Source of the DNA: a bacterium
Lineage (GTDB): Bacteria > Calditrichota > Calditrichia > RBG-13-44-9 > J042
Reading direction: 5' to 3'
Length of the DNA: 43,346 nucleotides
Assembly: GCA_015485355.1 (NCBI GenBank)
Contig: WFTQ01000022.1
Location: 1-43,346 of the forward strand
Positions 39,661 through 43,346 of the stretch are shown one piece after another (the stretch's first letter is position 1; each line of letters opens with the position of its first letter). The position numbers and the translations under genes were made by a program. The notes below the pieces were generated by a model. The model searched no databases. It saw nothing but the letters and a program-made list of their open reading frames with translations, and was not told the origin of the DNA.

Positions 39661-42600
39661 ATGCGTGGTATTTTCCCGATATTGATGATGGTTCTGATCG
39701 GGGTCATTCCCCGGAATTCCCTGTCTGAAGAGAAAGAGGGTCATCCAAAGAAGGCACCCTGGGATGTTACCTTACCCCGAGGCGTGGTGGACACGGTGCA
39801 ATTTACCGTGGAGGAAGGGACCTGGATGAATCTGGATGTCAGCCCCGACGGAAAGGAGATTGTGTTCGATTTACTGGGGGATATTTACCTTCTTCCCATC
39901 GAGGGGGGAGAGGCCCGCTTGTTGCAGGGCGGTCTATCCTACGATGTTCAACCGAGATTCAGCCCCGACGGTCGATACATCAGTTTCACCAGCGACCGTT
40001 CCGGGGGAGACAATATCTGGATCATGCACCGGGACGGCAGCCGGCCCACCCAGGTAACCGACGAAACCTTTCGCCTGTTGAATAATGCGGTATGGACCCC
40101 GGATGGACAATACTTGATTGCCCGGAAACATTTTACCAGCCGACGCTCCCTGGGAGCTGGAGAAATGTGGATGTACCATTTCAGCGGCGGAGAAGGCATC
40201 CGTTTGACCCAACGTAAAAACGATCAGCAGGACGCCGGCGAACCCTGGGTTTCTCCCGATGGACGCTTTCTTTACTGGAGCGAGGACATGAGTCCCGGAG
40301 GGGTGTTTCGATATAACAAAGATCCCAACGGACAGATTTATGTTATTCGGCGTCTGAATCTGGAAACCGGGGAAGTGGAAAACTTCATTCAGATTCAAGG
40401 AGGGGCGGTGCGGCCACAAATTTCTCCGGACGGTCGTTATCTGGCCTTTGTCAGGCGGGTGCGGGCGAAAAGTGTTCTTTACCTGCATGACTTTCAAACG
40501 GGAGAACAGTGGCCTTTGTACGATCGGTTAAGCAAAGATCAACAAGAAACCTGGGCCATTTTCGGAGTGTACCCCAATTACAATTGGACACCGGACGGCC
40601 GCTATATTATCATCTGGGCCCGGGGGAAAATCTGGAAGATCGATGTTCAAACCCGCGAGGCCACCCCCATCCCTTTTCGGGCAAGAGTCACCCAATACCT
40701 TTCCCGTGCGTTACACTTTCCCCAGGAAGCGCATCCGGAGCGTTTCCGGGTAAAAATGATCCGTCACGCCCGCACATCCCCGGATGGAAAATGGCTGGTG
40801 TTCAACGCCGTGGGTTACCTCTGGAAAAAGCGATTACCCGATGGAACGCCCCGTCGCTTGACCAAGGATACCCATTTCGAATTCCAACCCGCCTTCAGTC
40901 CCGACGGCCGATGGATTGTCTACACCACCTGGGACGATCAGGAAAAAGGAGCCCTGTATAAAATTCCGCTGAAAGGCGGGTGGTCCCGAAAATTAACCCG
41001 GGAAAAAGGGTACTACCACTCCCCTACCTTTTCCCCGGACGGCTCCAAGATCGTATTCCGTAAAGGAAAGGGGAACCGGGTGCTGGGTTATGCTTACGGA
41101 GAGCGGCCGGGATTGTATTGGATTTCCGCCGATGGTGGGGACATGCATTTTATCCGCAAAGAAGGAACCAAACCGGTCTTTAGCAAGGATGGCCGGCGAA
41201 TTTATTTTATGAGCCGTGAGGGGGGAAAGAAAGCCCTGAAGAGCGTTCGCCTGGATGGGGGCGATGAACGCACGCACTTGACTTCCCAATATGCCGTAAC
41301 CATTCTCCCCAGTCCCGACGAAAAATGGGTGGCCTGGCAGGAATTGTTTAATATCTATATCGCTCCTTTCCCTCGCACGGGCGGGGCCATCGATCTCAGC
41401 GCCGACACCAAGGCCATTCCGGTACAAAAAGTGACCCGAGACGCCGGTAATTATTTACACTGGTCGAACGACAGCCAGAGACTCCACTGGGTGATCGGCC
41501 CTTACTATTTTACCCGTGACCTACGGGAAACGTTTTCTTTTGTGGCGGGGGCCCCTCAGGAAATTCCCCCACCGGATAGCGTGGGCGTCGACATCGGGTT
41601 ATCCCTGGCCGCGGACCGTCCCGAGGGAATCATGGCTCTGGTGGGTGCCCGGATCATCACCATGAAGGGGGACGAAGTGCTGGAAAACGGAACCATCGTG
41701 GTGAAAGAGAATCGCATCCTGGCAGTGGGACCGGCCGATGCCGTGGACATCCCCCGGGGAGCATTCATCGTGGACGTAAAAGGCAAAACCATCATTCCCG
41801 GACTGATTGACGTCCACGCCCATCTTCCCAATAGTGGTAACGGCATATCGCCCCGGCAAAGCTGGCCCTATTTCGCCAATCTGGCCTACGGGGTGACCAC
41901 GGCACACGATCCTTCCGCCAACACGGAGATGGTCTTCAGCCAAGCGGAAATGGTCAAGGCCGGCGTGATGGTGGGACCCCGTATTTATTCGACCGGCACC
42001 ATTTTGTATGGCGCCGAAGGCGACTTCAAAGCCGTGGTGAACAGCCTGGACGATGCCCGAAGCCATTTGCGCCGGATGAAGGCTGTCGGCGCCTTCACGG
42101 TGAAAAGCTATAATCAACCGCGCCGCAATCAACGGCAACAGATTATCCAGGCCGCCCGGGAACTGGGCATCATGGTGTTGCCCGAGGGAGGCTCCACCTT
42201 CTTCCACAATATCAACATGATTCTGGACGGCCACACCGGCGTTGAACATGCCGTTCCCATCGCCCCGCTATATGAGGACGTCATCCGCCTGTGGGCGGCC
42301 AGTCAAACCGCCTATACCCCGACCCTGATCGTCGCTTACGGGGGACTCTGGGGAGAAAATTACTGGTACATGAAAACCAACGTCTGGGAAAAGGAGCGGC
42401 TGTTGACGTACGTGCCCCGTTCCCTTATCGATGCGCGATCCCGCCGTCGCTTGAAGGCGCCGGAGGAGGAATTCGGGCATATCCAGAATGCCCGGGCGGC
42501 ACGACGCCTGGCCGAGGCAGGGGTGCGGGTGAATCTGGGCGCCCACGGACAGTTACAAGGCCTCGGCGTGCATTGGGAACTCTGGATGCTGGTTCAGGGC

Positions 42601-42933
42601 GGAATGAGCCCGCTGGAAGCCCTGCGATGCGCCACCCTGAATGGCGCCCATTACCTGGGACTGGAAAACGATCTGGGCAGCCTGGAACCCGGCAAATTAG
42701 CCGACCTGGTGGTACTGCAAAACAATCCGCTGGAAACTATTTATCATACCGAAACGGTGGTATACGTGATGAAAAACGGTCGCCTGTACGAGGCCGACAC
42801 GATGAACGAAATCGGCCGGAAACCCAGGAAACGCAAACCGTTTTACTGGGAAATGGAACGGGTAAGCGATCGCTGGATATGGAACGAACGTCTGGAAAGC
42901 ACCGTCTGCGGCTGCCGGCGGGGGGCATTCTAA
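39661..42933 (+). CDS. Secreted amidohydrolase with TolB-like beta-propeller
   Basis: This 1090-residue protein has a signal peptide (MRGIFPILMMVLIGVIPRNSL). A beta-propeller of WD40-like/TolB repeats (LDVSPDGKEIVFDLLGDIYL, PRFSPDGRYISFTSDRSGGD, PAFSPDGRWIVYTTWDDQEK, PTFSPDGSKIVFRKGKG) spans about residues 55-620. An amidohydrolase domain follows, with GLIDVHAHLP (H719, H721), TVKSYNQP (probable carboxylated lysine), EGGSTFFHN, DGHTGVEHA and NLGAHGQLQGLGVHWELWM. Such proteins are seen mostly in Bacteroidetes-like and related bacteria and are predicted peptidases of the prolidase/dipeptidase kind, but the substrate is unproven. The ATG at 39661 has GGAGGG just before it and gives a clean signal peptide; upstream in-frame starts do not. 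It probably works in the periplasm or outside the cell, like the S9 peptidase nearby. Confidence 0.88.
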   Translation: MRGIFPILMMVLIGVIPRNSLSEEKEGHPKKAPWDVTLPRGVVDTVQFTVEEGTWMNLDVSPDGKEIVFDLLGDIYLLPIEGGEARLLQGGLSYDVQPRFSPDGRYISFTSDRSGGDNIWIMHRDGSRPTQVTDETFRLLNNAVWTPDGQYLIARKHFTSRRSLGAGEMWMYHFSGGEGIRLTQRKNDQQDAGEPWVSPDGRFLYWSEDMSPGGVFRYNKDPNGQIYVIRRLNLETGEVENFIQIQGGAVRPQISPDGRYLAFVRRVRAKSVLYLHDFQTGEQWPLYDRLSKDQQETWAIFGVYPNYNWTPDGRYIIIWARGKIWKIDVQTREATPIPFRARVTQYLSRALHFPQEAHPERFRVKMIRHARTSPDGKWLVFNAVGYLWKKRLPDGTPRRLTKDTHFEFQPAFSPDGRWIVYTTWDDQEKGALYKIPLKGGWSRKLTREKGYYHSPTFSPDGSKIVFRKGKGNRVLGYAYGERPGLYWISADGGDMHFIRKEGTKPVFSKDGRRIYFMSREGGKKALKSVRLDGGDERTHLTSQYAVTILPSPDEKWVAWQELFNIYIAPFPRTGGAIDLSADTKAIPVQKVTRDAGNYLHWSNDSQRLHWVIGPYYFTRDLRETFSFVAGAPQEIPPPDSVGVDIGLSLAADRPEGIMALVGARIITMKGDEVLENGTIVVKENRILAVGPADAVDIPRGAFIVDVKGKTIIPGLIDVHAHLPNSGNGISPRQSWPYFANLAYGVTTAHDPSANTEMVFSQAEMVKAGVMVGPRIYSTGTILYGAEGDFKAVVNSLDDARSHLRRMKAVGAFTVKSYNQPRRNQRQQIIQAARELGIMVLPEGGSTFFHNINMILDGHTGVEHAVPIAPLYEDVIRLWAASQTAYTPTLIVAYGGLWGENYWYMKTNVWEKERLLTYVPRSLIDARSRRRLKAPEEEFGHIQNARAARRLAEAGVRVNLGAHGQLQGLGVHWELWMLVQGGMSPLEALRCATLNGAHYLGLENDLGSLEPGKLADLVVLQNNPLETIYHTETVVYVMKNGRLYEADTMNEIGRKPRKRKPFYWEMERVSDRWIWNERLESTVCGCRRGAF

Positions 42934-42957
42934 TCCCCCGCAACAAAAGGGGGGATT
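42932..42957 (+). terminator. Hairpin at the end of the amidohydrolase gene
   Basis: AATCCCCC and GGGGGATT form a perfect 8-bp stem with a 10-base loop that begins in the stop codon itself. No T-run follows, so factor-independent termination is uncertain. Confidence 0.4.
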
Positions 42958-43210
42958 ATCCTAAAATGGGAGTGGAAAAAATCGGAATGCTTAAAATTTT
43001 ACGGGAATGGGTCGATTTTTTTCTCCTGGACAGCAAAAATGTTTGGGATAACCCCAATACCGGGAGGTGAATTTGATCATGAAAAACGGCGGCCGATATA
43101 TCGGGAGTCCCCCGTTTGGTTAAAGCGGTGGGGAAGAGAGGGACGAAGGCCCAATTGTGGCGGTCGAGGAGACGGCAGGGGTTGCGTTTCAGGGTCAGGG
43201 AGTAAATATT

Positions 43211-43241
43211 TTGACCATTTTAAAAATTACAAAAATGTCAA
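43211..43241. repeat. AT-rich imperfect palindrome, possible operator
   Basis: TTGACCATTTT and AAAAATGTCAA form an 11-bp inverted repeat with about one mismatch, separated by nine bases. It could be an operator or promoter element of the gene beyond the window (TTGACC resembles a -35 hexamer). Confidence 0.35.
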
Positions 43242-43287
43242 AAATTCAATTTTTTGAGTTTGAAATTTAATTTTTATTTCTTAAAAT

Positions 43288-43322
43288 GAAAGTCGGGCGT
43301 TAAGGCGGGGCACCCGACTTTC
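43288..43322. terminator. Perfect 10-bp hairpin near the right edge
   Basis: GAAAGTCGGG and CCCGACTTTC pair perfectly around a 15-base loop. The 3' side runs into TTGTGT on the plus strand; on the minus strand the flank is ATTTTAAG. A terminator of either strand, or a leader structure of the next gene, is possible. Confidence 0.45.
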
Positions 43323-43346
43323 TTGTGTATGGTTGTAAGGTAATGC

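Larger units (their letters stand above)
42958..43346. other. Right-end non-coding region
   Basis: A 34-codon frame at about 42966-43070 and a 14-codon frame at 43080 have G-rich upstream sequences but no recognizable similarity. From 43200 the sequence is very AT-rich and carries the two inverted repeats listed separately. The next gene lies outside the window. Confidence 0.35.

Noticed and set aside
42966-43070. 34-codon frame behind the amidohydrolase gene
   Set aside because: Composition and lack of similarity give no support beyond a G-rich upstream stretch.
1-43346. CRISPR arrays, transposases, integrases, rRNA
   Set aside because: No regularly spaced direct repeats, transposase or integrase motifs, or rRNA sequence were seen on either strand.

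Overview
This window looks like a core-genome segment of a Gram-negative, didermic bacterium. Outer-membrane evidence comes from an Omp85/BamA-like barrel, an OmpA-like protein, a lipobox TPR lipoprotein and a small protein with a T9SS-type C-terminal sorting domain. The mix of housekeeping genes, the T9SS-like domain, S9 and amidohydrolase/TolB-propeller enzymes and an MtaB-MiaB pair suggests an FCB-group lineage (for example Calditrichota or KSB1-like). That placement is inference from gene style; no rRNA gene is present to confirm it. TTG and GTG starts are frequent, and the best promoters fit a sigma-70 pattern (TTGnnn, 16-17 bp, TATATT or TATAGT).

Layout. 1-2.8 kb: an edge-truncated MalT-like STAND ATPase, a DUF1295 membrane methyltransferase, and a decayed defence/toxin patch (intact DUF433 antitoxin, truncated DUF5615 toxin, then a truncated gene). 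2.8-7.6 kb: a co-directional run of a membrane-anchored PHP hydrolase, an Omp85-like barrel, RsmE, a HIT protein and an unusual GroES-like protein. 7.6-8.5 kb: a COG2521-type methyltransferase preceded by a translationally overlapping 36-codon micro-ORF on the minus strand. 8.6-12.5 kb: an OmpA-like coiled-coil protein, a lysine-2,3-aminomutase-family radical SAM enzyme behind a long leader and ending in a strong terminator, then a 5'-deleted KaiC-like ATPase remnant.

12.8-24.6 kb is a long minus-strand housekeeping block. In transcription order it is tRNA-Val(GAC), terminator, thrS, infC (AUU start), rpmI, rplT, terminator/attenuator, pheS, pheT, a coiled-coil protein, zapA, 6S RNA, rny, ymdB, folD, terminator, yraN. 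It links translation, cell division, RNA turnover and global polymerase control. 24.8-28.7 kb: an EamA transporter convergent with the tRNA methylthiotransferases mtaB-miaB.

29-35.2 kb: a methyl-accepting chemotaxis protein with a probable GAF domain, a minus-strand cluster (MBL-fold hydrolase, glycerophosphodiesterase, queG) and a TPR lipoprotein. 35.5-42.9 kb: a secreted S9 peptidase, a minimal T9SS-type protein and a secreted 1090-residue beta-propeller/amidohydrolase, probably serving extracytoplasmic peptide processing. The right end is AT-rich non-coding DNA with inverted repeats.

I saw no CRISPR array, rRNA, transposase or integrase. No large new multigene system is evident. The most interesting items are the micro-ORF/methyltransferase pair, the long kamA-like leader, the 6S RNA with competing folds, the terminators placed ahead of thrS and pheS, and the two gene-decay junctions.
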